Shown here: positions 15,368 through 23,140 of the stretch, in pieces
Layout of the letters: each line of letters opens with the position of its first letter
Position numbering within the stretch: the first letter of the stretch is position 1
Source: a virus
Strand: one strand, 5' to 3'
IMG/VR virus record: IMGVR_UViG_3300037117_000093
Coordinates: 1-58,168 of that record
Length of the DNA stretch: 58,168 bases
Notes under the pieces: generated by a model
Databases searched by the model: none
The model's input: the letters and a program-made list of their open reading frames with translations, nothing else
Told to the model about the DNA's origin: nothing
Translations under genes and position numbers: made by a program

Positions 15368-16040
15368 TAGCGACCTCGCAGCAATTTTGTTTCGCTCGTC
15401 ATCGCGCACCCGCGCCCACCCGCACACGCATATACACCATCCTATAAGGCCGGGGCGCACTTTAAGTCGGTGCACGTCTGCGCTGTCGCGCAGCGCCGCA
15501 GTCGCCGATCGCTTGCCGCTCACCGATGGCAGCGCATTTACCGGCAGGCGGGTACCAAGGCCAAGCGGCCCAGCGTGCGAAGCACACCACCAAACCAAGC
15601 CCGCCCGGTTCGCTCTGAACCATCGAAACATCAACATGAAGGCCTAACCGCACCGTCGGCGGCTGAGAGGGCGATGATGGTCGGAAGCGACGATCGAGTT
15701 CCGGCAAGCGCTACACGCAATAGCGCTGATGGAATGCGCTCCGCCCTCGCGCATGGAAGCCCTTAACGCGCGCCCGCGCGCCTGAGAGGGGCGGCGTGGT
15801 GCACGGGCTTCCCCGCGGAGGGCCGGCCGAGCATGCCGGGACTTCTTGCTCCTGGGGGCCTGGAAGGGGGCGTTACCCTCGGCTCGCTTACGGGGTGACC
15901 GGCAGAAAAATCTAAACGGTTGGTCCCCACTCGTCTGTCGATGGTTGTTTGCCACGGCGCGACGGTGCGAGATTTTCCATCAATCCCTCGCGGAAGGGTC
16001 ACCGACTCAAAAGGGAAGGATGGATCAGGCTATGGAAATT
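15368..16040. other. GC-rich non-coding block with strong folding potential
   Basis: No frame here reads as a natural protein; those open are rich in Arg, Pro and Ser. Several long complementary arms are visible: GGAAGCCC (15755-15762) with GGGCTTCC (15805-15812), GCCGAG with CTCGGC around 15824-15883, and GGGG...ACC with GGT...CCCC around 15893-15930. A structured RNA, packaging or replication signal, or a decayed gene are all possible. No tRNA was recognised. Confidence 0.45.
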
Positions 16041-16235
16041 TCATTCTCGTCGGCGGCGCTTGCTCCTGAATGTTAGAGGTTTCACCGCGATTGATCCGAA
16101 GCCTTTTTCGTCGCTCCATTTGCGCTTTCGCGGCGTGGCGGAGGGCGGAACGGCTTCGATATTGTGAGGACGCGCCAGCGCAATTTCGAAAGAAATGCGG
16201 GCTTGATTTCTTTGCGCCTTTGATATAGATGTCAT
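16041..16235 (-). CDS. Small basic protein, uncertain
   Basis: A frame of 64 residues starts at ATG 16235 behind GGAGACAG. It begins naturally ('MTSISKAQRNQARISFEIAL') and ends in a run of basic residues (FRSKRRRRE). A competing frame (16030-16260) overlaps it. It lies downstream of the helicase gene and may be a small DNA- or RNA-binding protein. Confidence 0.35.
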   Translation of the reverse strand: MTSISKAQRNQARISFEIALARPHNIEAVPPSATPRKRKWSDEKGFGSIAVKPLTFRSKRRRRE

Positions 16236-16311
16236 TCTGTCTCCGCGAGGCGCTCGACACGCCGATGACCGGCAGACTGCTGCAAGCGCCGCGAGCTTGT
16301 CAAGCACAATT

Positions 16312-16342
16312 CGGGCCGCTCTGGGAAACCAGGGCGGCCCGT
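16312..16342. terminator. Strong two-part hairpin after the helicase gene
   Basis: GGGCCG and CGGCCC enclose CTGG/CCAG with a GAAA loop, placed just beyond the helicase stop. Neither flank is T-rich on the minus strand; GTTTGCG follows on the plus strand. It is probably a transcript end. Confidence 0.45.
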
Positions 16343-16347
16343 TTGCG

Positions 16348-17796
16348 TCATCGCCGTGCCTTCGTCCATGCGATTTGTTGTGATCTGATCCATTCCGAAA
16401 CCGGCATAGAGATATTCGTCGGCAAGACAGATCTGGAGCGCGGCCAAACGCCTACCGCTTCGCGGTATTTGTGCGCCGCCCAGCCTGGCTTATAGCCGCG
16501 ATCGGAGGCATAGCGAGCGAGTTGCGAATGGAATTCGCCAAGCGGGAAACATTGCCCGGAAACCTCGATCTGGCCTTTTCCGATCCGGCAAAGGCCGCCA
16601 GCCGTACGCAGTTCCTCAAGCTCGGCAGCGTCGTGCTCAATCACCTCGCGCTTACGAATAAATCCGTCCTCATTTTCCCATTTCGGCGCCGGCGGGGAGG
16701 GTTTTTTCTTCTCGCCGCGATCGAGTTCGGAATGGTGGATATCGGTCACAAACCCAAGGCGCAGCGTCGTGTCGCTGTGGTCGAGGATGAGGCAGTCGGA
16801 TTTTCCGGCAGCCGTGCGCAGGCCGCGACCGATAATCTGGACGTACAGCATTTCGCTTTTCGTCGGGCGCACGAGGCTGATGCACCGGACATCCCAATCG
16901 ACGCCCGTCGAAAGTGTTCCGATGTTGCAAACCACGCGGACGGCCCCGCTGTGGAAATCGCGCTTAATCCGCGCGCGTTCATCCTTTGGCGTGTCGGCAT
17001 CCTGATAGGCCGCCGGAATGCCGGCGCTGAGGAAATCCTCTTGCATCGCCTTGGCGTGAGCGCAGTCGACACCGAAGACCAGCGTCGGCCGGTTCTCGGC
17101 GAGCTTCGTCCAGGTATCGGTCACGTTGCCGTTAAGTCCGACTTGGTTCATGGCCTCGGAAAGCTGGCCTTCGTGATAATCCCCGGCAACGATCTTGACG
17201 TGCGACAGGTCAGGATGCGCCGCGGCGAACACGCGGAACGGGCTCAGGTGACCGCGATCGATCAGGCCCTGGGTCGTCGCCGAGATGATCAGATCGTCGA
17301 AATGCTTGCCCAGGCCTTTTGTCCAAGGCGTTGCCGACAGCCCGATAAATGGAATGGTGCTCCATGCCGGATCGGCCATCCATTTTGCATAATGGTCATA
17401 CCAGCGGTGGCACTCGTCGATGATGACGAGGTCGGCCTGCGGGTAGGGGCGCCGGGTCAGCGTTTGCACGCTGGCGATCTGAACCGGCCGCGACCAGTCC
17501 GTTTCCGCATGATCCGCCTGAATGACGCCGATATCGGCTAGGCCGTCGGCCCAGAAGCTTTCGAGCGTCTGGTCGATGAGGCTGAGCGCCGGCACGCAAA
17601 AGACGACGCGCTTATCCCTGTCGCGCGCGCTCCGCAGGATGTGCGAGGCAAGCACGGTCTTGCCGTAGCCGGTCGGCGCCTGCAGCACCGGGCGCCGGTG
17701 TCCGCTGCCCAGCGACAGGCGCAGCGCCTCGATGGCCTCAGCCTGATAATCCCGAAGCTCGCGCGGCGCTCCCGCTTTGCGTAGAAGGTCCGTCAT
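16348..17796 (-). CDS. DEAH-type superfamily 2 helicase
   Basis: The 482-residue product (ATG 17796) has the Q-motif-like 'RELRDYQAEAI', motif I 'APTGYGKT' (about 42-49), motif II 'VIIDECHRWYD', motif III 'GLSATPW', motif V 'IGTLSTGVDWD' and motif VI 'QIIGRGLRTAAGK'. This is the SSL2/UvsW-like layout of DNA or RNA branch-migrating helicases encoded by many phages. The last 100 residues hold a Cys-poor helical tail. It may act in recombination-dependent replication or repair. Confidence 0.9.
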   Translation of the reverse strand: MTDLLRKAGAPRELRDYQAEAIEALRLSLGSGHRRPVLQAPTGYGKTVLASHILRSARDRDKRVVFCVPALSLIDQTLESFWADGLADIGVIQADHAETDWSRPVQIASVQTLTRRPYPQADLVIIDECHRWYDHYAKWMADPAWSTIPFIGLSATPWTKGLGKHFDDLIISATTQGLIDRGHLSPFRVFAAAHPDLSHVKIVAGDYHEGQLSEAMNQVGLNGNVTDTWTKLAENRPTLVFGVDCAHAKAMQEDFLSAGIPAAYQDADTPKDERARIKRDFHSGAVRVVCNIGTLSTGVDWDVRCISLVRPTKSEMLYVQIIGRGLRTAAGKSDCLILDHSDTTLRLGFVTDIHHSELDRGEKKKPSPPAPKWENEDGFIRKREVIEHDAAELEELRTAGGLCRIGKGQIEVSGQCFPLGEFHSQLARYASDRGYKPGWAAHKYREAVGVWPRSRSVLPTNISMPVSEWIRSQQIAWTKARR

Positions 17797-17942
17797 CTGC
17801 GGGCTTGCGTTTCGTTCGGGGAAATGCGATTTGTCATGTACGCCTTGGCGAAGGCGGTTATTCCGAGACTGGGCTGACAGGCCCGCCGGAACGAGACAAG
17901 GCTAAACCGGGCGCCAAGCCCACGTCAAGCCCCTCGATGAGG

Positions 17943-17977
17943 CGCCCGCCCTTCCTTCCATGGGGATACGGCGGGCG
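17943..17977. terminator. 8-bp hairpin upstream of the helicase gene
   Basis: CGCCCGCC (17943-17950) and GGCGGGCG (17970-17977) pair perfectly; on the plus strand TTTTC follows. On the minus strand it sits in the 5' leader between 18030 and 17796. A TTGACG with TTTAGC about 16 bp later (around 17900-17930, minus strand) may be the helicase promoter. The rest of 17797-18029 shows nothing else. Confidence 0.35.
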
Positions 17978-18029
17978 TTTTCATGTCCACCTTCCGCAGC
18001 TCGGGCCGCTGGCGCTCGTAATCGCGCGC

Positions 18030-18119
18030 TCAGCGGTCTCTCACCAGCGTGGCAACGCTGATCGCGACCCGGCGCTCGCCGCGGTCCGCTTCGGTCGCTT
18101 CGTGGTATTCCGTCCACAT
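18030..18119 (-). CDS. 29-residue ORF coupled to the HTH gene
   Basis: ATG 18119 lies 1 bp after the stop of the HTH protein and opens a short natural-looking frame (MWTEYHEATEADRGERRVAI... ending VRDR). It may be a small protein or a leader peptide. Evidence is limited to coupling and composition. Confidence 0.35.
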   Translation of the reverse strand: MWTEYHEATEADRGERRVAISVATLVRDR

Positions 18120-18120
18120 T

Positions 18121-18414
18121 TCAGGATTTCACCTTATTGGGGATGCGCGCCGGTCTCCCGGCTTCCGCCAGCGCCGCGTCCAGCTTCGCCGCAAGCGCGT
18201 CCATGCGGTCGAACAGCGTTTCCGGCTCGGCAACTGACACGTGCGTCATCGACGACACGCTGGTCTGGTCGCGGTTGGCATAGATGCCGGCACGGCGGCG
18301 GGCGCCTATCACCGTGTTTTTCGTGACGCCGAGCGCGGCGGTGATCTCGCGGTCTAGCTTGCCGGCGCGGACAAGTCGCAGGATTGCCGCGGTCCGCGCG
18401 CCGGCGGCTACCAT
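18121..18414 (-). CDS. GcrA-like helix-turn-helix protein
   Basis: The 97-residue product (ATG 18414, 7-bp overlap with the upstream gene) begins with a homeodomain-like HTH: 'RTAAILRLVRAGKLDREITA' then 'LGVTKNTVIGARRRAGI'. The 'NTVIGxxxRxGI' turn is shared with the alphaproteobacterial regulator GcrA and many small phage HTH proteins. An acidic helical tail (FDRMDALAAKLDAALAEAG) may dimerise. It is the second gene of an operon that starts at the 19.1 kb control region and is a candidate early regulator. Confidence 0.65.
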   Translation of the reverse strand: MVAAGARTAAILRLVRAGKLDREITAALGVTKNTVIGARRRAGIYANRDQTSVSSMTHVSVAEPETLFDRMDALAAKLDAALAEAGRPARIPNKVKS

Positions 18415-19025
18415 GCTGGCGCCAGATGATCGAGGCCGCGGACCTCGTGCGCCCGGAATTCGATCGCCGCAGAGGCGAGGAGAAGGACCGTCATTGCCTC
18501 GAACCATCCGCAATAGGCAGCACGGGAGTAGGATACCTCGTCGTCATCAGGGTCGAGGGCGATCGGGCAAAACGAGACCTGGACCCGCGTGTCCGGGTCG
18601 GTCTCGTAGCGCACCTTTGGCTTGTAGCGCCGGCCGTCCCATTCCGGCACCGGGCGATAGCGATAATCCGCGCCGTCAGGGATATCCGGCACGACGCCGG
18701 TGCGCCCGTAGCGCACGACCTGGTGCCCGTGCAGCCATGGCAGCGCCAGGACAACATCGTGGAGCGCCTCGGCGTCGGGGTGCACGTCCTCGGCCAGGAT
18801 CGCCCGGCCGCGCCCGCCGTCTACCGCGCAACCGAGCTCGGCATTGCGTGCGACCGCGACGCATCCGTCCTGCGACGTGCGGCGTTGCGGCGGCAGATAG
18901 TCGCGCGGCCCGGATGCGCGCTCGCTGGCGTAGAGCGATCGGCCAGTGATCTCGATGATAAGCTGGGCGGAATAGGTCCATTCGACGAGCCATTCGAGGC
19001 TGACGGATTTTTTTGATGCCGGCAA
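18408..19025 (-). CDS. Conserved-looking phage protein of unknown function
   Basis: The 205-residue product begins 'MPASKKSVSLEWLVEWTYSA'. Aromatic-rich segments ('ALPWLHGHQVVRYGRTG', 'DYRYRPVPEWDGRRYKPKV') and a hydrophobic C-terminal helix (AMTVLLLASAAIEFRAHEV) make it a convincing protein, but no fold was recognised. It is the first minus-strand gene divergent from the 19179 operon, so its promoter shares the control region at 19026-19150. Confidence 0.65.
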   Translation of the reverse strand: MPASKKSVSLEWLVEWTYSAQLIIEITGRSLYASERASGPRDYLPPQRRTSQDGCVAVARNAELGCAVDGGRGRAILAEDVHPDAEALHDVVLALPWLHGHQVVRYGRTGVVPDIPDGADYRYRPVPEWDGRRYKPKVRYETDPDTRVQVSFCPIALDPDDDEVSYSRAAYCGWFEAMTVLLLASAAIEFRAHEVRGLDHLAPAW

Positions 19026-19092
19026 AATTCCCGCCCCGCGGCAAAACCAGTGGTTCGCGCCGATGATTTGCGGCGAGCGGGGCGCCGGCGCA

Positions 19093-19150
19093 AGAAAAAT
19101 CTGCGCGGCGATCTATTTCCTATTGCGTTATGCGTTAGGTTATGTATGAT
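19093..19150 (+). promoter_or_regulatory. Early operator-promoter module, copy 1
   Basis: An A-rich arm AGAAAAAT (from 19093) and a T-rich arm around 19112-19120 flank GCGCGG. They are followed by TTGCGT (19123-19128), a 16-bp spacer holding the repeat GCGTTATGCGTTA, and TATGAT (19145-19150). The whole unit recurs at 34579-34637. It drives the plus-strand early genes and is divergent from the 19025 gene. Confidence 0.7.
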
Positions 19151-19178
19151 GGCGCTGTTGGATTTGGAGGACGAACCG

Positions 19179-19571
19179 ATGACCGATTTCACCGCACCGC
19201 AGTTCTGTATCGGCTTCGACGGCGAAGCTGACCCGATCGTTTGGGGCGATCGTGACCCGGCGAACGTCGTCAAGCTGCCGAAGCCGGCGAAGGTCACCGG
19301 GACGCAGGCGCACCGGGCCACGGAAGCCGAGCAATGGGCTTACGGCGTCGAGTTGCGGATCGTCGGATCGAAATGGCGCCGGCAGATGCGCGCGCCGCAC
19401 TATCCCGATATCGAGGCTTACAAGGGGCCGTACAAAACGCCGGAGCACATTGCGCACAAGGCCGCTCATACGCGCGCGCTCGGGACGCCGAAGGCCGCGG
19501 CACAGATTGAGAAAGCCTATTACGATTGGTTCGCGCAGCGGCCCGTCGCCGACGAGCGGATCGCGGCGTAA
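19179..19571 (+). CDS. First gene of early operon 1, unknown function
   Basis: ATG 19179 has a GGAGGA site 7 bp upstream; in-frame starts further 5' would place the coding region over the promoter. The 130-residue product is aromatic-rich ('QFCIGFDGEADPIVWGDRD', 'QWAYGVELRIVGSKWRRQM') and ends with a helical region ('HIAHKAAHTRALGTPKAAAQ'). As the first gene expressed from the module it could be an early host-takeover protein. No family was recognised. Confidence 0.72.
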   Translation: MTDFTAPQFCIGFDGEADPIVWGDRDPANVVKLPKPAKVTGTQAHRATEAEQWAYGVELRIVGSKWRRQMRAPHYPDIEAYKGPYKTPEHIAHKAAHTRALGTPKAAAQIEKAYYDWFAQRPVADERIAA

Positions 19572-19625
19572 TCAACAGCTTACCGTGCGGCACTTAATGT
19601 GCCGCCGCAATCGGAGGATAGGACG

Positions 19626-20018
19626 ATGATCACGAAAATCATTCTGCACAACACCAGCGACGGCAGCTTTCCGAGCGTCGATACGGTTTGGGAGCGCTTC
19701 CGCGAAAGCGCCGTCGCTGCCGGGGTTCCGTTCGACGTGGCATCGCGCGTTTTCGAAGATGGGTGCGGCGGTGATACCGCAGCCCGCGAGTTGATTGAGA
19801 GCACCTGCAACGTGGAGTTTTCTATGACCTTCGATTATCTGTCGATAATCCCCGCCGGGCGGCAGCAGAGCGCCGGGCTATGGGGCCTCGCCGTCGCCGA
19901 TGCGATCGGGCGGGAGTTTATCGACAGCGCCAGCGACGACGAGCGCCTGACCGCGCGGATCGCCTGGGCACGCCGCGAACGCATGTTCGAGCAATCACTG
20001 GGAAGGGATTTGATATGA
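19626..20018 (+). CDS. Early protein of unknown function
   Basis: ATG 19626 follows GGAGGATAGG. The 130-residue product is acidic and helical ('DTVWERFRESAVAAGVPFDV', 'DDERLTARIAWARRERMFEQ'). Just upstream (19587-19605) GCGGCAC/GTGCCGC form a 7-bp hairpin in the leader. The stop overlaps the next start as ATGA. Confidence 0.7.
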   Translation: MITKIILHNTSDGSFPSVDTVWERFRESAVAAGVPFDVASRVFEDGCGGDTAARELIESTCNVEFSMTFDYLSIIPAGRQQSAGLWGLAVADAIGREFIDSASDDERLTARIAWARRERMFEQSLGRDLI

Positions 20019-20308
20019 CCCGCGCTGACAAGCTGCGCCGTCTCGCAGCGCTCGAAATCGAGAACACGGAGCCAGTCGCGCCTGCGTCCGGCACCTTCTA
20101 CCGACGCATCCTGGCGGCGGCTATCCTGGCCGCGAGCGTGTCGGGATGCGCAGGAGCACAAAAGATAGCGATAATGCCAACGCCAATTATTTGTAAGCAA
20201 TTACTAGAGCTTGATCCGACATATGTCGGATATGGCGAATATCTTAATGAACTGAGAAACCGCGGCGCTGATTGCGCGGAATACATGAAAAACTATACGC
20301 CGGATTGA
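20015..20308 (+). CDS. Small membrane or lipoprotein-like protein, partly duplicated downstream
   Basis: The 97-residue product starts at ATG 20015 with a basic helix (MTRADKLRRLAALEIENTEP), then a hydrophobic helix ending 'AASVSGCAGAQ', a possible lipobox or membrane anchor at about residues 32-46. The C-terminal half has conserved-looking 'IICKQLLELDPTYVGYGEYL' and two further cysteines. The first 32 residues are nearly repeated by the 21813 gene. The function is unknown. Confidence 0.65.
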   Translation: MTRADKLRRLAALEIENTEPVAPASGTFYRRILAAAILAASVSGCAGAQKIAIMPTPIICKQLLELDPTYVGYGEYLNELRNRGADCAEYMKNYTPD

Positions 20309-20321
20309 GGGAGGATTTGCC

Positions 20322-20486
20322 ATGGAAAAGATCATAACCGACTTCGTCTATCCGCCGATCCCTGATCGCCGCTGGGATTGGAGCGCCTACCGCGACGGTT
20401 ACGAGCCGGGCGAGCCGCTGGGAAGCGGTCCGACCGAACAAACGGCGATCGACGATTTGCTACAGCAAGAGGAGGATTTGCTATGA
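20322..20486 (+). CDS. 54-residue early protein
   Basis: ATG 20322 has a GGGAGGA site 8 bp upstream. The product is acidic and aromatic ('MEKIITDFVYPPIPDRRWDW', ending 'DDLLQQEEDLL') and its stop overlaps the next ATG. Small acidic early proteins often inhibit host enzymes or mimic DNA; that is speculation here. Confidence 0.6.
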   Translation: MEKIITDFVYPPIPDRRWDWSAYRDGYEPGEPLGSGPTEQTAIDDLLQQEEDLL

Positions 20487-20761
20487 ACAAGACCCCAGAC
20501 CAGTGGGCGAAATGCTCGGCCGCCGCGATTATTTGCGGTAGTCCCGCTCAGGCGCAGAACGTCATGACGATGGCGCTCGACGACATCGCCGCGATGGCGC
20601 GCCGGATAGCGCGGCTCGAATGTGCCCTTCGCGACATTGCCGGAGGCATGGGAACGGCCAGCCCTCCGAATGCAATGCTGGAACTTGGCCCCGGCGCGTT
20701 TCATAAGGCATTTGTTCCGCTCTTGCAGAAATGTGCTCTCGAAGCGCTGGAGGATTTGTGA
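20483..20761 (+). CDS. Early helical protein, unknown
   Basis: The 92-residue product (ATG 20483, ATGA coupling, GGAGGA site) has two cysteines at the start (WAKCSAAAIICG), a helix with heptad-like spacing (LDDIAAMARRIARLECALRD) and a conserved-looking tail 'AFHKAFVPLLQKCALEALED'. No family recognised. Confidence 0.6.
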   Translation: MNKTPDQWAKCSAAAIICGSPAQAQNVMTMALDDIAAMARRIARLECALRDIAGGMGTASPPNAMLELGPGAFHKAFVPLLQKCALEALEDL

Positions 20762-21237
20762 TGACCGCAACACCGATGCTCGACAAGATTGCCGCCGAGG
20801 AATGTCTCGACGACAGCATGCAGCTTGTTGTGGCGCTTGGGGAACTGGCCATCTACCACGATACGGCGCTTCGCGGTCGCGGCCTCTCGGCCGAGCTTTG
20901 CTGCACAATTCGAGGATGGCGGATTTCATACAACGATGGCTATTCCCACCCGTCCATCCTATCGCCCTCATCTGGCGGATATTTTGCTTGCGCCGAAGAC
21001 GCGATCCACGCGCTGCGCGAGAAGGTCGATGGCTGGATCGTCCGGGCCGAAGGCGAGGACGCCGCGCCGTGCACCGAGGCGGCGCGCAAAGCCGGCTGCA
21101 CGTGTACGATCCCGGCAGCGCACTCGGCGAGCATCGACCCGCCGGAACCGCGCATTGATCGCGAGTGCCCCTTGCATGGGCGAAGCGACCCGGACGCCGA
21201 GCGGCAGCGGCGGATGGACGAGAGGATTGCCCGATGA
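20761..21237 (+). CDS. Early protein with C-terminal Cys/His cluster
   Basis: The 158-residue product (ATG 20761, 1-bp overlap) ends in 'CTCTIPAAH...RIDRECPLHG', a pattern common in small phage and alphaproteobacterial proteins with a terminal metal site. The middle part is a mixed alpha/beta domain ('GWRISYNDGYSHPSILS', 'FACAEDAIHALREKVDGW'). It overlaps the following start by 4 bp. Confidence 0.65.
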   Translation: MTATPMLDKIAAEECLDDSMQLVVALGELAIYHDTALRGRGLSAELCCTIRGWRISYNDGYSHPSILSPSSGGYFACAEDAIHALREKVDGWIVRAEGEDAAPCTEAARKAGCTCTIPAAHSASIDPPEPRIDRECPLHGRSDPDAERQRRMDERIAR

Positions 21238-21809
21238 GCGGAGACCAGAAAGATTTCTACATCCACCAAACCCTGGTCACAAAAATCCTCTCTCACGCGC
21301 ATACCGCGCTGCTAGGGATTGAGAGCGAGGAAATCCCATTTGAATTGGGGGCCGCTGTCGTTGATCGTCCGGCGTTCGACCGCGCCATTGAAGCCCTCAC
21401 GGCCATTGACGAGTTTGCCCGCGAGCACGGCCTCTCGTTGACGACGTTTCGAGCCGGCGCGCCGTTCAAAGAGGGGGACCTCGTTACGGTCAAGGGAAAT
21501 TCTCATCTTGGACGTCACCGCGTGGATTCATGTGAATGGTTCACGCCGCGACCCGGCGCGGCCGAGCCTTATTGGCTCTGCGAATGCACGGAAATTCGCG
21601 ACCCGATTGATTGGGAAAAGATACCGCCAGGCGCGACCGGGATCGTGGTCGGATCAAGCTGGCGCGGCGCAGCAACGCACCTTGAGCATGTCCCCTGCGA
21701 ATGTTGCGGTGCCCCGCTTCTCGCTCCGGATTGCTGCCGGGCATGTGACAAGGCGCGGGCCGAAGGCGAGCGGTTCGTCGCAGAGCACGGAATACCGAAA
21801 GGACCTTGA
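21234..21809 (+). CDS. Early protein with beta-barrel-like and zinc-ribbon segments
   Basis: The 191-residue product (ATG 21234) has a helical N-terminus, an SH3/KOW-like segment ('FKEGDLVTVKGNSHLGRHRV') in the middle, and a C-terminal zinc-ribbon-like 'CECCGAPLLAPDCCRACDKA'. It may bind nucleic acid. No specific family was recognised. Confidence 0.65.
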   Translation: MSGDQKDFYIHQTLVTKILSHAHTALLGIESEEIPFELGAAVVDRPAFDRAIEALTAIDEFAREHGLSLTTFRAGAPFKEGDLVTVKGNSHLGRHRVDSCEWFTPRPGAAEPYWLCECTEIRDPIDWEKIPPGATGIVVGSSWRGAATHLEHVPCECCGAPLLAPDCCRACDKARAEGERFVAEHGIPKGP

Positions 21810-21812
21810 GCA

Positions 21813-21950
21813 ATGACCCGCGCCAACAAGCTGCGCCGCCTCGCGGCGCTCGAAGCTGAGAACGCGGAGCCGATCGCGCCCGCGTCCGGCACGTTCTATC
21901 GGCGCGTCCTGACGGCGACGCTGACAGGGATTGAAAGGATGCCAACATGA
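21813..21950 (+). CDS. 45-residue truncated paralogue of the 20015 gene
   Basis: Its first 30 residues (MTRANKLRRLAALEAENAEP...) match the N-terminus of the 20015 product at both protein and DNA level. It then ends without the membrane segment, although the FYRR(V/I)L junction is kept. This indicates a partial gene duplication within the operon. The stop overlaps the next ATG. Confidence 0.55.
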   Translation: MTRANKLRRLAALEAENAEPIAPASGTFYRRVLTATLTGIERMPT

Positions 21951-22177
21951 CCTATCTCGACCAGCTTTACCGCGCGGAGGACGAGTGCCGCGCCCGGCTC
22001 GCGGCGGCGGAAGCGGCGATCCTCGCCGCCGACACCGGCAGCGAAGCGGATTGGCCGGCCTACGATCGCGCGTCCAAGGCGTTCGATCAGGCCGAGGCCG
22101 AGTTGTCGGGCATCCTCGATGAAATCGAGGAATATGAGTGTCAGGATCGCGCGGATTATCAGGCGATGGTACTTTGA
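21947..22177 (+). CDS. Coiled-coil early protein
   Basis: The 76-residue product is almost all helix with Ala/Glu heptads ('RAEDECRARLAAAEAAILAA', 'KAFDQAEAELSGILDEIEEY') and an acidic charge. It is coupled to the preceding gene by ATGA. The function is unknown. Confidence 0.65.
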   Translation: MTYLDQLYRAEDECRARLAAAEAAILAADTGSEADWPAYDRASKAFDQAEAELSGILDEIEEYECQDRADYQAMVL

Positions 22178-22212
22178 GCCATGCTTATCCGGTTGTCGCA
22201 CACAGGAGCTAG

Positions 22213-22500
22213 ATGTTGATGGGAACAAAGAATAATCCCGGAGCTTTCGATTGCTACGAGAACGCTGAGTCGGACGAACCGATGTTCGTATTGCTTGGTC
22301 GCGATCCTCTCGCGCCGTTTCTCGTTTCCATATGGTCCAAAGTGCGCATGGGCGACTTAGAGGCGGCTGGCGTCGTCTTTACAGCGATGGCTCATCGGGT
22401 CGCGCCGCGTTATCACAATACTCCCGACGTTGATAAGGCGAGCGAGGCACTGGACTGCTCACTTGCGATGTTCGCATGGCGCAAGGAGAACCGCTCATGA
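22213..22500 (+). CDS. Small early protein, unknown
   Basis: The 95-residue product can start at ATG 22213 or, with better spacing from AGGAG, at ATG 22219. It reads naturally ('DEPMFVLLGRDPLAPFLVSI', 'VDKASEALDCSLAMFAWRKE') and looks like a single alpha/beta domain. Its end overlaps the next gene by 4 bp. Confidence 0.65.
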   Translation: MLMGTKNNPGAFDCYENAESDEPMFVLLGRDPLAPFLVSIWSKVRMGDLEAAGVVFTAMAHRVAPRYHNTPDVDKASEALDCSLAMFAWRKENRS

Positions 22501-22682
22501 TCGACGTGGGCGGCAAGCTGATAAACCCCACGCACGTCGTTTCCGCTGAGGTGGAGACGCGCCACTACATGAACGGCTCAGCTTCCTGGCTTGTGGTGAA
22601 ACTCGACGACGGCTCCGAAATCAGGCGCGAGCACGGCTACGGCTTCGATGCCTGGGCCGTCCTTGACAAGATCAAGGGTTAG
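22497..22682 (+). CDS. Small beta-rich protein
   Basis: The 61-residue product (ATG 22497) is a compact beta protein ('MIDVGGKLINPTHVVSAEVE', 'SWLVVKLDDGSEIRREHGYG'), like small phage proteins of the DUF-type with a PH-like or SH3-like strand order. The function is unknown. Confidence 0.65.
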   Translation: MIDVGGKLINPTHVVSAEVETRHYMNGSASWLVVKLDDGSEIRREHGYGFDAWAVLDKIKG

Positions 22683-22713
22683 TCGTCATGGGTAACAACC
22701 GGATAGGCATGCT

Positions 22714-22956
22714 TTGAGCGATCTTGCCGCACCGCTCGGCCGCGTCTGTCCGCTGGACCGGCGCCCGTGCGTCTACCCGCGCTGCGCGCTGTGCCCGGTC
22801 AGCCTGCCCGCGCCACAGCCCGCGCAACCCCCGGCGGCAACCATACGCCGCCGGGCGTCCGGGTCCGGGCGCCGACGTGATCGCGCACCAGGCTCGGGAT
22901 CGACGCCACCATTTCCGCCACGACCTCCGCTCGCATACCTGGCGGCTCGACGATAG
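22714..22956 (+). CDS. Possible small Cys-motif protein (TTG start), weak
   Basis: The first 35 residues (LGRVCPLDRRPCVYPRCALC) form a plausible four-Cys metal site, while the rest is Pro/Arg-rich and overlaps, on the opposite strand, a better-supported gene (22799-23137). The start would be TTG 22714 behind GGATAGG. It may be a short real gene whose end is uncertain. Confidence 0.3.
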   Translation: MSDLAAPLGRVCPLDRRPCVYPRCALCPVSLPAPQPAQPPAATIRRRASGSGRRRDRAPGSGSTPPFPPRPPLAYLAARR

Positions 22957-23137
22957 CCGCAAGGCTCGCAGCGTGGTTCAAGAGACAGCCGATAAGCTCT
23001 TGGACCGGAACGCCAGCCTCAAGGCATCGCCGCTCCTGCGCGCCGAGCCCCTGAGCAACCAAATCGACCAACATCTTCGCCGGCCCTGCCGGCAGCGGCG
23101 CATGGGTTTTGCTGGCGCCGTTCGGCTGATCGAGCAT
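22799..23137 (-). CDS. Small protein after the RepA-like ATPase, unknown
   Basis: The 112-residue product (ATG 23137 behind AAAGGA) is helical ('AKMLVDLVAQGLGAQERRCL', 'GMRAEVVAEMVASIPSLVRD') and ends in 'TPGGVWLPPGVARAVARAG'. The codons of the PGG..PPG part form a 9-bp hairpin at 22830-22855, placed where converging transcripts would meet. It is the last gene of the replication operon. Confidence 0.6.
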   Translation of the reverse strand: MLDQPNGASKTHAPLPAGPAKMLVDLVAQGLGAQERRCLEAGVPVQELIGCLLNHAASLAAIVEPPGMRAEVVAEMVASIPSLVRDHVGARTRTPGGVWLPPGVARAVARAG

Positions 23138-23140
23138 CGG

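Larger units (their letters stand above)
22179..22712. repeat. 18-bp inverted repeats flanking two small genes
   Basis: CCATGCTTATCCGGTTGT (22179-22196) and ACAACCGGATAGGCATGC (22695-22712) are complementary at 16 of 18 positions and enclose the genes at 22213 and 22497. They may bound a small mobile unit or act as paired regulatory sites. Confidence 0.5.

Noticed and set aside
15885-15930. tRNA candidate
   Set aside because: A hairpin-rich stretch, but no T-loop GGTTC-type consensus or acceptor stem could be set.
15462-16002. Overlapping minus-strand ORFs of 79 to 103 residues
   Set aside because: All are Arg/Pro/Ser-rich with no ribosome binding site or conserved pattern; treated as part of the non-coding block.
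18384-19016. Plus-strand ORF of 210 residues
   Set aside because: Competes with the minus-strand 18408-19025 gene, which fits the operon by overlap with the HTH gene and has more natural aromatic content.
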